The notes under the pieces: generated by a model | The model's database searches: none | What the model was told of the DNA's origin: nothing | What the model saw: the letters and a program-made list of their open reading frames with translations, nothing else | Source: Ursus arctos | Lineage: Eukaryota; Chordata; Mammalia; Carnivora; Ursidae | Assembly (NCBI RefSeq): GCF_023065955.2 | Contig: NW_026623008.1 | Coordinates: 26,129,001 to 26,193,000, forward strand | DNA length: 64,000 nt | Reading direction: 5' to 3' | Position numbers and translations under genes: made by a program | Part shown: piece after piece, positions 45,061 through 57,434 of the stretch | How positions within the stretch are numbered: the first letter of the stretch is position 1 | Layout of the letters: each line of letters opens with the position of its first letter

Positions 45061-45833
45061 CCTGTGTTATAGAAATTTTAAACTATAGATGTAGAGCAAA
45101 TAGTTCAACTAATGGTCATGTACTTGTCATTTGTCTTCTTTAACAGTCATCAACTTTCTGCCTTTTATTTATTCCTCTCACATGTCTTTCCCTATAATAT
45201 TTTAAAGCAAATTATAGACATATTTCATTTCACCTATTAATACGCAAAGTATGAATCTCTAACACATGGAGTTTCTTTTTTAAAAAAATCATAATACCAT
45301 TATCACACTGAACAAAATCAACATGATTCCTTAATGTCACCTAATATTAGTACAACTTTCTTACTTGTTTCACAGAGTTAGTAGCTAAAACAAGGTTTGT
45401 GGGTTGTTACGTCTTTTAAGCCTCTTTTAATCAGTAAATCTCCCCATTTTAAAAACTGCCATTTATTTTTGGAAGACGCTGGATGATTTGTTCTGCGGCA
45501 TTTCCTGCATCCTGGGCTTTGCTGCTTATATTCTGATGTCATTGAACATGTTCCTCTGTTCTTCATGTTTCTTCTAACTTGTAGAAGTGTAATTAGGTTC
45601 AGGTTCAATTTTTTTGAAAGAATTCTTCATAGGTGGTACTGCGTTCTTCCTATGATACCACTAATGGAACCATCACGTTCGTCCTTGTTCAGGTGATGTC
45701 AGCCTAATCCATATATTTAAAAGTTCCTCTTCAGTTTTTTTTTAAAGGATTTATTTATTTATTTGAGAGAGGGAATTAGAGTGCAAGAGTGAGAGTGAGC
45801 AGGGGAGGGGCAGAGGAAGAGGGAGAGAGAATC

Positions 45834-46043
45834 CTTTTTTTTTTTTTTTTTAAAGATTTTATTTGTTAGAGAGAGAGAGAGAGAGAATGAGAGCGCACAC
45901 ACAAGCAGGGGGAGTGTCAGGCAGAGGGAGGAGCAGGCTTTCTACTGGGCAGGGAGCCCAATGTGGGACTTGGTCCCAGGATCCTGGGATCATGACCTGA
46001 GCTGAAGGCAGATGCCTAATGGACTGAGCCACCCAGGAGTCCC
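45834..46043 (-). mobile_element. First inner SINEC
   Basis: Inserted at GGAGAGAGAATC, which recurs at 46,045. Confidence 0.82.
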
Positions 46044-46060
46044 AGGAGAGAGAATCTTTT

Positions 46061-46270
46061 CTTTTTTTTTTTTTTTTTTTTAAGATTTTTTTTTTTTTTT
46101 TAAGATTTTATTTATTTATTTTAGATAGAGCACAAGCAGGGAGAACAGCAGAAGAGAGGGAGAAGCAGGCTTTCTACTGAGCAGGGAGCCCAGTGTGGGG
46201 CTTGATCCCAGGACCCTGGGATCATAACCTGAGTTGAAGGCAGATGCTTAACTGACTGAGCCACCAGGCG
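46061..46270 (-). mobile_element. Second inner SINEC
   Basis: Inserted at the same GAGAGAATCTT target, which recurs at 46,300. Starts with two poly-T blocks and is followed by a C-rich run (46,268-46,288). Confidence 0.8.
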
Positions 46271-46482
46271 CCCCCCCTCCCCCCCCTCGCCAGCCAGGGG
46301 AGAGAATCTTAAGTAGACACCTTGGTGAGCATGGAGCCTGACATGGGGCTCCCTGATCTCCCTGAGATCAGGACCTGAGCTGAAACCAAGAGTCGGACAC
46401 TTAATCTACTCAGTTGTCGAGGTGCCCCTCCCCTTCAGTTTTTGACCTGAATAGTTTTAGCGTTCATTGATAGTTATTTCTT

Positions 46483-46614
46483 TTTTTTTTTCTTTTTTCT
46501 TTTTTTTTAAAGATTATATTCCTTAAGTAACCTCTGTATCCAGTGCGGGGCTTGAACCCACAACCCTGAGATCAAGCGTCACACTCTCCATGGAGTGAAC
46601 CAGCCAGGCATCCC
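46483..46614 (-). mobile_element. Short SINEC
   Basis: Duplication GATA(G/A)TTATTTCTT at 46,469 and 46,615. Confidence 0.85.
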
Positions 46615-46759
46615 GATAATTATTTCTTGATTCACTATTTTATTAGAGATTATAAAATGATGATTTCCTAAATCTTTTATTTCTCCAGTGTCTGGTAGTT
46701 ATGATTATTTTGTAGAGAGCTTTCCCTTATCAACCAACATTTGGTTTCTTTATTACCTT

Positions 46760-47690
46760 GAAATATGTTAATATAAGACAAAGACAAGATAGAAAAAAAG
46801 GCAAGGTAAAGACAAGATAAACGCTTGATTCTTTTGTCATTTTTGAGAGTGAGTTGAGGACTTGGTAGCCTCCACAAATGACCAATGAGGATTGTTATTT
46901 GGAGTAAGGGAAGTAAAGGTGATATGATAAATCATTATAAATAGATTTGTATATTTATTGTAAGTTAGTCTATTATGCCATGTTTGTTGGGTAAAAGCCT
47001 TTTTATGTTAGCTCTTGAGTCATTTTGTCATGACTCCAGTAGTCTTTGATAACTTCCTTGTTTCCTGGTGCAGGATGAATCAGGCTCATCTGTATAAATC
47101 CTACTCCAGACCTGAAATCAGCCATTTTTCCCAGGAGGTCTGGTTCCTTTTAGTGGGAAATGGTATTTAGAGACCCTAACACTTGACCACTTTTTAAAGT
47201 TGTATCATCTTAAATTTTAGATTTAGAAGGAGTCTTTGAAATTTCTACCCAGTGTAGGAATCTGTGTCCTGTAAGTATTTTTCACATTCATAATTAGATT
47301 CATTTGAATCTAACCATTTAATCTAACCATTTAAAAAGGTTAAATGACAAAGATTCTCATGTTGAATGTCATCTCTACTTTGTTACTTAGAAATCTAAAA
47401 TGAAATGAAACTAATAAAAGTTAAAAATAAAAGGATACCAATGTGTCAGATTTGCAAATGCAGCAAAAATGAGAATTTTAATATTAAAACAAAGCTATTC
47501 ATGGCAAAAGTAGTTGTCAGAAATTTCTGACTTTGTTTATAGAAGCCATAATTCACACTGAGGATGTAACTGCCACGAATCATTACGTATCACAAAATCT
47601 TGTATTGGTAGATATAAAACAAAAGTTTTAGCAGTTTAGAGGAACTGAAGTTCAGTTGAACTTGGTACACTTAGGAAAACATTATCATCT
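46760..47690. other. Intronic sequence, nothing recognised
   Basis: No repeat family or gene recognised; a diverged L1 extension is possible at the right end. Confidence 0.35.
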
Positions 47691-49179
47691 TTTACACTTT
47701 CATGGAACATTTATAGAATTTAATCATAATTGAGACATAATTCATACTTCCAGAAAAAAATGCATATTTTAAAATCTTAAAATTTAGAGACTACATTCTT
47801 TGACCACAGTGCAGTAAAGGTGACATAAGTAAAGTCAATTAAAACACACCAACCATTTGGAAATTTTAGAACTTGTAAGTAATTTTTGGGTTAAACAAGT
47901 TGAAGCTGCCTTCAATTACAAACTGTTGAGAATATAACAGTGAATATGTCAGTCATACCTTAATAATCATAGTAGAATGTAACAGAGCAAACCATATCAC
48001 AACTTGGCATGTGAGCAGGCTATACCGTAAAGAAAATAGTTTGCATTAAATACTTTAACGTTAGAAAGAAAAGAATTGCATATTTAACTGTATATGTTAG
48101 AACAATGAAATAAACCTGAGGAAAGCACAAGGAAAGAATAAAGTTGAGAATAATGTGTGAGAAAAAATTAATTATGTAGAAAATGTATGGACTGATAAAA
48201 GTAGGAGCTGATTCCTTATAAAGTGACCAATAGAGTAAACAAGTTACGAGTTTAGTTGAGGAAAAGAAAGGAAAACAGAAATAGCGTTAAGGAGAAGAAT
48301 AGCTATAACCACAAATAGTTTGGGGATAATATGTTGGACTTTTTGAAGTATAATTAACTCAGTCCTTTAGGTGAAATGGAAAATTTTCTGAAATAAGTTA
48401 CAAAATTGATTCAAGAGGTAGAAAACCTTGGAAAGGCCAATAACCATTTAAGAAATGGCAATTAATGTCAAAGAACAGCCCAAGTTTCTAATCTTTCTTT
48501 GTACCATTGAAGAACAGTCCGTTTTCATGTTTTTAACAATATTTGCCAAAATAGAAAAGTTCTTATATCAAGATGCTAATAAAGACCTTGATATATTTAG
48601 TAATCATTTTCTGTTAATAAAGTCTCTTTTCACAAAACTAAGAATATAGGGTCTTTCACATAATAAAATGTGTTAGAATCCAGCAGTCATCCTTGAAATT
48701 TAGGAAGGATGCCTGTTATTACCATAATTATTTATTACTGTTCTGGAAGTTCTAGGGCAATATAGTTAGATGAGGAAAAGAAATGAGAGGTGTAAATCTT
48801 GGAAAGTTGGAGAACAAAATTATGATTATTTTCTGACTATACATTTATTTGCCTGGAAATCTCAAGAGTATCAGTAGAAAATATTTTAGGGCTAAGAAGT
48901 AAAAATTCAAAAATGAAAGCAATCTGGAGGAAAGGAAAAAAAATGTACTAAGATTATAATGGGATAGTAAAATGTCTAGTTACAATATTAAAATATTTTT
49001 TAAAAATCCTATAAAATATAATAACTTTGTAAGTAGTAGGAAAATAAAAAAAGATTGATTCACAAAGTAATACAAAACTAAATTCGTTGGGATAAACCTA
49101 AGAAATATGGGAGTTGACAAGAATTTACTTAAGGACATGGTAATTAATAATAATAGTAATAGTGACAACAACAACTAGT

Positions 49180-49380
49180 CTTTATGAGCATTGTTTTAAG
49201 TACCTGTCTTAACTCAATCCAGAAAATCACCTTATAATACAGTGAGGGTAACAGAGAGGTAAAGTGCCTTGTCTAAGTGATATAGGTGCTAGAATAAGGA
49301 ATAATGGTATTGGATCCCACTCAGGCTGTGTGACTCCAAACTCCAGAGAATCTGTAACCATTATGCTTTGATGGCTCTTG
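49180..49380 (-). mobile_element. MIR, antisense, in the sense L1M
   Basis: 'gtaacagagaggtaaagtgc' and 'tgtgactccaaactccaga'. Confidence 0.65.
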
Positions 49381-49867
49381 GGAAAAAAAAAAAAGTGATA
49401 TGCCATATTCCTGGATGGGAAAATCCCGTGTAATAAAAATACATGTCCCATGAAAATAATATTACATCCAACAGGATTTTCTTTTTGATGGTGAGGAGGG
49501 TAAACTTTGAGAAAACTGATGAAGTTCAGTAGGAATTATAACTATGTGAAAGATAGCTAACCAAAACAGTTTTGAATTAGAAGAATAATGGGAGAAGTGG
49601 AGGAGTGGGGGAATGGTGGGTACCTTGTCCTATAGGATCTTGAATATAATTCTGCTATAGGAGCACTTAAATTATTACAAATAAAGAGATTCATGTCTAT
49701 ATATAAGAATATAGTTATAGAATAAAGTTATTCTTTAAATTGTGTTTGGACAGTTTGCTGGTCATTTGGGCAAGAAATAAAGTTAGATCTTTTCCTCCAG
49801 ATGCTAAAACACATTTATAGGGATTGAATATATGGATATAAGAAAATGAAATTGTTCCCCCAAAGGA

Positions 49868-50075
49868 TGGGGCACCTGGGTGGCTCAGTTGGTTAAGTGC
49901 CTGCCTCCTGCTCAGGTCATGATCCCAGGGTCCTGGGATCGAGCCCAACATCAGGCTCCTTGCTCAGGAGGGGCCCTGCTTCTCCCTCCATCTCCCTCTG
50001 CTTGCTGCTCCCCCTGCTTGTGCTCTCTCTCTCTGTCAAATAAATAAATAAAATTTTCAAAAAGAAAAAAAAACA
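49868..50075 (+). mobile_element. SINEC
   Basis: Target CCCCAAA(A)GGA-like at 49,857 and 50,091; CT-rich region partly duplicated ('ccctctgcttgctgctcccc'). Confidence 0.87.
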
Positions 50076-50359
50076 ACAACAACCCTAATCCCCAAAAGAA
50101 ATACAGGTAAATATAACAAACATCTAGATACAGGGAAAGCCTTTTTGAGCATAAACCAAAAAAAGATAATTCAAAAGAATAGTAGATTTACCTACATTGA
50201 AAATATTGTCACATTTTTTAAAAGCAAAAGTGTTTGAAATATTTGATGATCAGAAGTGACTTTTCAGAAGAATGGGGTACTGGGCAGATAAAAGCAGATA
50301 ACCACTTTAGGAGTCATCTTAGAATTCCTCAGGGCTCCACATCCCTAATTTCCATCCAG

Positions 50360-50865
50360 TCACAGTTCATGCTTCCATTCAACAAATGTTTGAGTGTCTG
50401 TTATGTACAAGGAACCATTGTAGGAACTGAGGATACGGTAATGAATAAAATGGGAGAACATTTCTTTTCTTACACAGTTTATAGTCTGTTGATGGGAGAG
50501 AGAACTGTTAATCAAATAATGAATGTAGAGCATTTAAAATGGAACACTACTATAGAGAAACATAAAGCAGAAAAAGAGGATGCATTGTGCTATGGTGGAA
50601 GGGGCATTGCAATTTTAAATAGGGGCATTTAAGCAAAAATCTGAAGGAAATGAGAAAGCCAGCCATGTGGATATCTCAGAATAGGGAAATTCCAGGTAGA
50701 GGGAACAACAGGGCTAAAGGTTGTGAGGCAGGTGAATGCTGTGTATTTTATGAACAGCAAAGAGGTGGTAGCTGAAGGTGGGTGAGCAAGGTAGTGAGTA
50801 GTAGGAGATGAATGATCAGGGAGATAACTAAATTATGGAGGGGCTTTTAAGCTGTTGTACTGACT
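50360..50865 (-). mobile_element. L2 3' region, antisense
   Basis: 'caacaaatgtttgagtgtct' (50,381), 'agccatgtggatatctcaga' (50,662) and 'gctaaaggttgtgaggcagg' (50,713) match antisense L2. The 132-codon + frame at 50,234-50,632 is its shadow. Confidence 0.65.
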
Positions 50866-51018
50866 GTAGTGTACATTGTTGGATGTCTCACAGCATCCCT
50901 GGCCTCTACCCACTAGATGTCAGTACAGCTCCCCAGTTGTGATTACCAAAAATGCCTGTAGATATTGCCAGATTTTCTAGATTTGGGGAGCAAAATTGCC
51001 CCTGCTTGAAAACCACTG
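50866..51018 (-). mobile_element. MER5A (non-autonomous hAT-Charlie)
   Basis: 'catccctggcctctaccca' (50,893) and terminal 'gaaaaccactg' (to 51,018) match antisense MER5A; the far end is truncated. Confidence 0.8.
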
Positions 51019-51600
51019 TTCTACCTTATGGCTGTAGTCCCTTCCCTCGGGAAGGCTTGGAGAAAGATTTATGGTGTGTAGTTGTGGTAATGGTGCAAGC
51101 CCTCCTTCAGGTGGACTCAGTCATGGGTCTGTGAATTGACCAGGTCTGGAAACTGGGCAAATGTCTGTGACTTTCACTGTGATGACTCAAGTCGGTTTTG
51201 GGCCACCAGATATAGACATTTTCTGTTATATAGATTAAACTGCCCATCTATTTCATTCCTAGGAACATCGTGATCAATTAGCCACTGCCAAAGATCCCTG
51301 CGGGCCAAAGCATTCTGATTACCGGTACGTCCCTGCTGCCCTTATCTTTGGAGTTAAGTGCTGCCACTTGGCCTCTGCTACTTTGGGATCCCATCATCCT
51401 CAGTGAAATCAGGGAGCCCATCACAGTGGTGACATGCCCTGAAGTCATAAGGGATTTAAAAAAGAGAGCAGCCACACAGCTTTTCAAGTATGTGGTGCTT
51501 CCCTCACTAATTATAGTGTCTTCTGGGCCTTCTCAGGGAATTCAGTTGGGTAGTAGGTGTATAGATTGCAGAGGATAAATCCACTTCAATATTCCTGTCT
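51019..51600. other. Unclassified block after MER5A
   Basis: Less AT-rich than its surroundings, with frames of 76 codons on + (51,348-51,578) and 69 on - (51,278-51,487). I have an impression of an old dispersed repeat, perhaps ERV internal sequence, but cannot name it. No domain or splice structure argues for a gene. Confidence 0.35.
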
Positions 51601-52407
51601 CCCTAAGCCTTTGCATTTCCTCTTTCACATAATGCCAGTGAAACTTTAGGATCTTAATCTCATTAAATATTCATTGTCAGTGTTAGAATAATTTTGATTT
51701 GCATTTCCTTGATGATTACAGCTATATTGTTGAGTATGTTTCAGGCAACAAGTGTGAGCCAACTTCAGCTGCACAAGTTATTGTATCAAATTCAGAATCT
51801 GTAGAAGCTCATTCATATTAATGAATTCTAACCTCCTTGGTCTAATATACCTGTATTAGCATCTATTTTCACACATGTGCCCTAGGTTTTTTCCTTTATA
51901 TATTAACACGATTTTGGCCTTTTTCAGTGTGTAAGCTGTTTCCTCCTGGGTTATGTGTGTACCTGTTCCTCTATAACATGCTGAGATTTGAACCTAGTTA
52001 TGGGTCTAGTGTCAACAGGAATGATTGTAGTTGGTCTTGAGGAGAATGAGCATCTTCCTTCAAGTCATTTGCTGAGCATATGATATCACAGGACTTTCAA
52101 GCAAAGGAAAGTTTCTCTGTTTAGATACAAAAGGGTAGGTTACTGGCACTGGAGGTTTGACATTATTTTTTTCATTCTGATTTAACCACGTTTCCATTTC
52201 AAATTTCAGGGTCCCATTTTTTTTTCCTAGTCATTGCTCTTACTTTCGGATGAGAAACTTGGTTAGACTATGAATTCATCTAATGTTATCATTCAGCTAT
52301 TTGCACAATAAAATTTTGCATTTGATTTTTAGCAATATCAAACTGTGGTTTTAAGAATTAAGAGATTTTTTTGTAATTTTTAAAATACTGTATGAAAGTG
52401 GTTTTTT
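51600..52407. other. Intronic sequence, nothing firm
   Basis: A 40-base L1-like scrap ('ttttgatttgcatttccttg', 51,693) is the only recognisable part. Confidence 0.35.
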
Positions 52408-52421
52408 TCAGATTGTGATTT

Positions 52422-52606
52422 TTTTTTTTTTGAAGATTTTATTTGAGAGAGAGAGCACAAGCAGGGAGAGCAGCAGGCAGAGGGAGAGGGAGAAGCAGGC
52501 TCCCTACTGAGTAAGGAGCCCGATGCAGGGTTCGATGCTAGGACCCTGGGATCATGACCTGAGCCAAAGGCAGACACTTAACTGACTGAGCCACCCAGGC
52601 GCCCCC
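52422..52606 (-). mobile_element. SINEC
   Basis: Duplication TCAGA(T/C)TGTGATTT at 52,408 and 52,607. Confidence 0.9.
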
Positions 52607-52919
52607 TCAGACTGTGATTTAATCTGACAGTTAATGAACTTGAACTTATTTTCCTGTGTACTTGTTCAAGAACACACAGAGAATCCATCTCATGTAACAG
52701 ACCTTGTAGTTATCACTGCTGCCATAACAGTCAAGTACAACAGCCACTTGGGGTCCCAAGGCACTTGCTTCATTTGGCACTTCATCACAGTCAACCACAG
52801 TTGATAGCTTGATGAATTGCAGTGCCACTGCATGCCAGGGATTACTAGTATCCTATTTCCTGTGTAAGCCAGAAGGTACAACCAAGCCAGTCTCCAAATC
52901 CCATCTTTGTAGGTCTGTT

Positions 52920-53700
52920 TACTGTGACCACTACCAGTATCAATTCTATATCAGTCAGAGGTCAGAAACCACGCAGTAATTTGAACAGGGAAGATTTAAT
53001 ATAAAGAATTATTAACCAGTAACAGAGAATTAACCCTAAGGGGGAAAGAGAACTTCAAAGTATACACAATAGCAGGTAGAGGGAGCAGCCACTACCTCTA
53101 GGCCTGAGGCACAGTAGCAGGAATAGAACAAATTTGGAAAATGCCTCATTTTCTAACTTCAAGGCTGAGATTCAGATCTTGTTGGAGAGGGTGCGTTACA
53201 CTGGATGATGGAAAAGTTTGAGGTGCCACATATTTTTGCTGTCAAGCAGGAAGCCCCCTTTTGGGGTGCTGAGAAAAGTCACTAGGCTGCCTTTTTCTGA
53301 ACCTGGCTAAGAAGCCAGCGGGGACACTGGCATAATTCGTTTGGCCCGTAGGAGTGCTGCTGAAACTTGCTGGGCACCTGCCCTCAGGGGTGCTGACAGA
53401 ATTTTCTGGGAAACTACCCATGGGGTTGTATATGTGTCACTGAGACTTGATAGGAAGTTGGTGCCTGGGGAGAGGGCCATTGGTTGTTTTGCACACCACT
53501 GTCCTCCACTGGAACCAGCAGGTTAGAGCACACTGAGGGGAAGAGAATCCACTTCTGTCTGGAGTATTTCTCTGGTGCCATCTGCTGATAAAGGTTAACA
53601 TTTTGTCAGCTGGCAGAGAAGAAATGTTTACAGGTACCAGCTTCATTATCACAAAGCAGGGTAGAGAGAAGTGGATTTGGAGTCGAGAGGCAGTATATTT
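52920..53700. repeat. Unclassified moderately GC-rich repeat
   Basis: 'gaacagggaagatttaatat' (52,983) and 'tctctggtgccatctgctga' (53,569) feel like a known mammalian repeat of LTR or L1-associated kind. The family is not identified. Confidence 0.35.
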
Positions 53701-54484
53701 ATAATTGGTACATTGAGATATTTACATTTCTAGTACTCTTCATTCCTTTGGGTAGACTCTGATTTCTGTGTGGTGTCATTTTTTTTTTCTTGACATATAT
53801 ACCTTCAATATTTCTTGCTGGGCTGGTTTGCTGGTGATGAATTCTTCCATCTAAAGAATGTGCTTCTGGAAAATCCTTTATTTTGACTTTTAAAAAAATA
53901 AAATAGTGGTAGAAAACACATAAAATTACCATCTTACCCATTTAAGTGTACATTTTAAGTGTACAGTTCAGTGATAATAAATATGTTTATAATGTGCAGC
54001 CATCTGCACTTTTCTTGTAAAATTGAAACACTATACCCATTAAACAATAATTCATATTCTCACCTACCCCCAATCTTTGGCAACTACCATTCTACTTTCT
54101 GTCTCTATTTATTTCATTTAGTATAATGTCTACAAGTTGCATCCATGATGTGCCATGTTAGTGTTTTTTATCATGAAAGGTGGTTTTATTTTGTCACATG
54201 CTCTTTCTGCATCAATTGTGAGACAATTTGTATTTTTTTCCCTTCATTCTGTTAATGTGTGTTGTGTTGATTCATTTTCATTTGTTGAACCATCCTTGCA
54301 TTCTAGGAATAAATTTTACTTGATCATGGGGTATAAGTTTGAGAAAGATTGGTATTTTTGTTTAAATGTTTTGTAGCGCCAGTAAAGCTATCACGTTCAG
54401 GACTTTTCTTTTTCAGAGTTTTGTTTACTGATTCAGTCTTCTTACCAGTTATAGGTCTATTCAGGCTTTCTATTTCTTCATTAT

Positions 54485-54696
54485 CTTTTTATTTATTTAT
54501 TTATTTATTTAAGGATTTATGTATTTGAGAGAGAGAGCATGAGCAGGGGGGAGGGGGAGAGGTTAGAGGAGAGGGAGAGGGACAGACAGACTCCCCACTG
54601 AAGGCAGAGCCCCGTGAGGGGCTTGATCCCAGGACCCTGAGATCATGACTTGAACCAAAGTCAGATGCTTAACTGACTGAGCCACCCAGGTGTCCC
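54485..54696 (-). mobile_element. SINEC in L1M
   Basis: Duplication TATTTCTTCATTAT / TATTTCTTCATAAT at 54,471 and 54,697. Confidence 0.9.
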
Positions 54697-55411
54697 TATT
54701 TCTTCATAATTTAGTTTTGGTAGGTTTGGTGTTTCTAGGAAATTGTCCATTTCATCTAGGTTATCCAATTTGGTGGTGTAAAATTAATCATAGTACTCTG
54801 TTATAGTTCTGTTCATTTCTGTAGAACCAGCAATGTCTCCACTTTCATTTTTTATTTTAGTAATTGAAGTGTTTTTTCCTCTTTTTTCTTAGTCTCTGTA
54901 GCTAAAATTTTATCAGTTTTGTTGATATTTCAGAGTATCAGCTTTTGGTTCTGTTAATTTTTCTTTGTTCTTTTTCTGTTCTCTATTTTTATAATTTCTG
55001 TTCCAATCTTTTTTATTTCCTTTCCTCTGTCTGCTTTGGGTTTAGTTTGTTATTTTTCTAGTTCCATAAGTTGTAATGTTACATTGTTGTTGGGGAGATC
55101 ATCTTTATTTTCCCTCTTCTTTATTTATGATAGGTAAGTGTTTATAGCTATAAATTTTCCCCTTAGCATTGCTTTTATTGTGTCCCATAAGTTTCGTTAT
55201 GTTGTATTTTCCTTTCATTTTTCTCTTACGTATTTTCTAATTTCCCTTGTGATTTCTTTTTTGGTCCTTTGCTTACTTAAGAGGGTGTTAATTTGCACAA
55301 ATTTGTAAATTTTCCCATTTTACTTGTATTATTGGTTTTGAACTTCAACCTGTTGTGGTTGGAGAGGATATTTTGTATGCTCAATCTGTGTTTTTAAGTC
55401 TGTTGAGACTT

Positions 55412-55616
55412 TTTTTCTTTTTAAATATTTATTTAGAGAGAGCAAGAGAGAGCAAGCATGAGTGGGAGGGGCAGAGAGAGAGGGAGAGCAAATCTCAAGC
55501 AGACTCCTCACTGAGCACAGAGCCTGACTCGGGGCTCGATCCAGTGACCATGAGATGACTACGTGAGCTGAAACCAAGAGTCAGAAATTTAACCGACTGC
55601 GCCACCCAGGCGTCCT
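55412..55616 (-). mobile_element. SINEC in L1M
   Basis: Exact duplication AGTCTGTTGAGACTT at 55,397 and 55,617. Confidence 0.9.
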
Positions 55617-56140
55617 AGTCTGTTGAGACTTAACTGTGGCCTAACATATGGTCTATCCTGGAAAATATCCCACATGCACTTGAAAAGAATGTATATGTTG
55701 ATGTTGTTGGGTAGGGTGTTTTGTATATGTCTGTTAGGTCTAGTTTTATTGTGGTGTTAAATTCTTCATTTTCTTATCTGTCTCCTGTTTGGTTGTTCTG
55801 TCTAATATTGAGAGTGGGGTATTGAAGTGTCTAATTATTACTGTAGAACTATTTCTGCCCTTAATTCTGACAGTTTTAGCTTAATATATTTTGATGGTTT
55901 GCCATTAGGTGTGTAAATGCTTATATTTGCTCTATCTTGCTGTATCAGACTGTTTTATTAATATATAATGTCACTTGCAACCTTTTAGATTCAGTCTGTT
56001 TTGTATAATGTTAGTGTAGCCACCCCTACGGTCTTTTGGTGACTGCATGGAATATCTTTTCCTGTTCTTTTACTTTCATCTGATCTATTTTTGGATCTAA
56101 AGTGATTCTCTTGAAGGCCGCATATAGTTAGATTATGCCT

Positions 56141-56331
56141 TTTTTTTTTTTTTAAGATTTTATTTAAAATCAGAAAGAGCTAGAAAGCACAAGCAGGGGG
56201 AGCAGCAAGCAGAGGGAGAGGCAGGCTCCCCACTGAGCAAGGAGCCTAAACAGGGACTTGATCCCAGGACCCTGGGATCATCACCTGAGCCAAAGGCAGA
56301 TGCTTAACCAACTGGCCACCCAGGCATCCCT
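56141..56331 (-). mobile_element. SINEC in L1M
   Basis: Duplication GGATTATG(C/T)CTTTTT-like at 56,130 and 56,332. Confidence 0.88.
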
Positions 56332-56789
56332 GGATTATGTCTTTTTAATAATTCTGATTATTATTATTCTGATCTATGTTTTGATTGGAGAGTTTAAGAC
56401 ATTTAAAGCAATTAGTGATAAGGAGGGACTTCTGTCATTTTGTTGATTGTTTTCTATATGTTTTCTAGCTATTTTGTTCCTCATTTCTTGCATTACTATT
56501 TTGTGTTTAGTTGATATTTTTTGTAGTGAAATGTTTAAACTCCTTTCTCATTTCATACTCTGTATATTCTAGAGCTATATTCTTTGTGGTTACCCTGGGG
56601 ATTGCATTTAACAACCGAAAGTTATAACATTAATTTGAATTTATACCAGCTTAACATCAATAACATAGAGTAACTGCTTTTTTACAACTCCAACCCCACA
56701 CCTTTGGTTATTGATATCACAGACTTAAATCTTTATACATTGTATGTCCCAAAACATGAGGTAGGCATTCTTTATTTTTTAATTTAATT

Positions 56790-56967
56790 TTTTAAAAAAG
56801 ATTTATTTATTTGACAGAGAGAGCACAAGCAGGGGTTGCTGCAGGCAGAGGAAGAAGCAGGCTCCCCTCAGAGCAGGGAGCCTGATGCAGGGCTTGATCC
56901 CAGGATCCTGGGATCATGACCAGAGCCAAAGGCAGTTGCTTAACCAACTGAGCCACCCAGGTGCCCC
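56790..56967 (-). mobile_element. SINEC in L1M
   Basis: 'aaaaaagatttatttatttg' to 'ccacccaggtgcccc'. Confidence 0.87.
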
Positions 56968-57222
56968 AGTACTAGCTTTTATAATTGCCATGCAGTTACC
57001 TTCATTGAGATCCTCATTTCTTCATGTTTTTGGAATTACTGTTTTCTGTCTTTTCATTTCACAGTGCTGAACACCCTTGAGCATTCTTGTTTATATGAGA
57101 ATGTCTTAATTTCTCCCTAACTTTTGAGGGACAGTTTTGCCAGATATAGGAATCTTGTTTGACTATTTCTTCTTTTAGCACTTTGAATATACTAGCTCAC
57201 TGGCTTCTGGCTTCCAGCATTT

Positions 57223-57224
<2 letters not shown>

Positions 57225-57258
<34 letters not shown>

Positions 57259-57434
57259 TATTTATTCAACAGAGATAGAGACAGCCAGCGAGAGAGAACA
57301 CAAGCAGGGGGAGTGGGGGAGGAAGAAGCAGGCTCATAGCGGAGGAGCCTGATGTGGGGCTCGATCCCACAACGCCGGGATCACGCCCTGAGCCGAAGGC
57401 AGACACTTAACCACTGTGCCACCCAGGCGCCCCA
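57225..57434 (-). mobile_element. SINEC, little diverged, T28 tract
   Basis: Exact 17-bp duplication TGGCTTCCAGCATTTCT at 57,208 and 57,435, with a long pure poly-T and near-consensus body. Confidence 0.93.

Larger units (their letters stand above)
45735..46428 (-). mobile_element. Outer SINEC of a nest
   Basis: Own parts 45,735-45,833 and about 46,296-46,428; duplication C(T/C)CTTCAGTTTTT at 45,727 and 46,430. Confidence 0.8.
45060..46760 (-). mobile_element. Old L1M, antisense, carrying a SINE nest
   Basis: Same family segment as 32,925-34,240, including 'gaacatgttcctctgttctt' (45,544). Interrupted by the nest at 45,735-46,428 and by the short SINE at 46,483-46,614. Confidence 0.6.
47690..50240 (+). 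mobile_element. Degenerate L1M ORF2 and 3' region, sense
   Basis: Very diverged sense L1 ORF2, recognised from strings such as 'actgttctggaagttctagg' (48,738) and 'ggataaacctaagaaat' (49,090). Frames are destroyed. A MIR (49,180-49,380) and a SINE (49,868-50,075) interrupt it. This is the main sense-oriented L1 in the intron. Confidence 0.5.

Noticed and set aside
45735..46428. Regularly spaced repeats resembling an array
   Set aside because: Nested SINEs, not CRISPR; the genome is mammalian.
50234..50632. 132-codon + frame that looks protein-like
   Set aside because: It coincides with an antisense L2 3' region and has no recognisable domain.
51241..51330. Possible ZMYM4 exon 2 ('ttcattcctag|gaacatcg')
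   Set aside because: It looks like a splice acceptor, but the codons that follow do not match FEQKSG and no donor in frame follows.
52975..53010. 'tttgaacagg' as a possible FEQ start of exon 2
   Set aside because: The following bases diverge at once and lie in a repeat-like block; no acceptor or donor fits.
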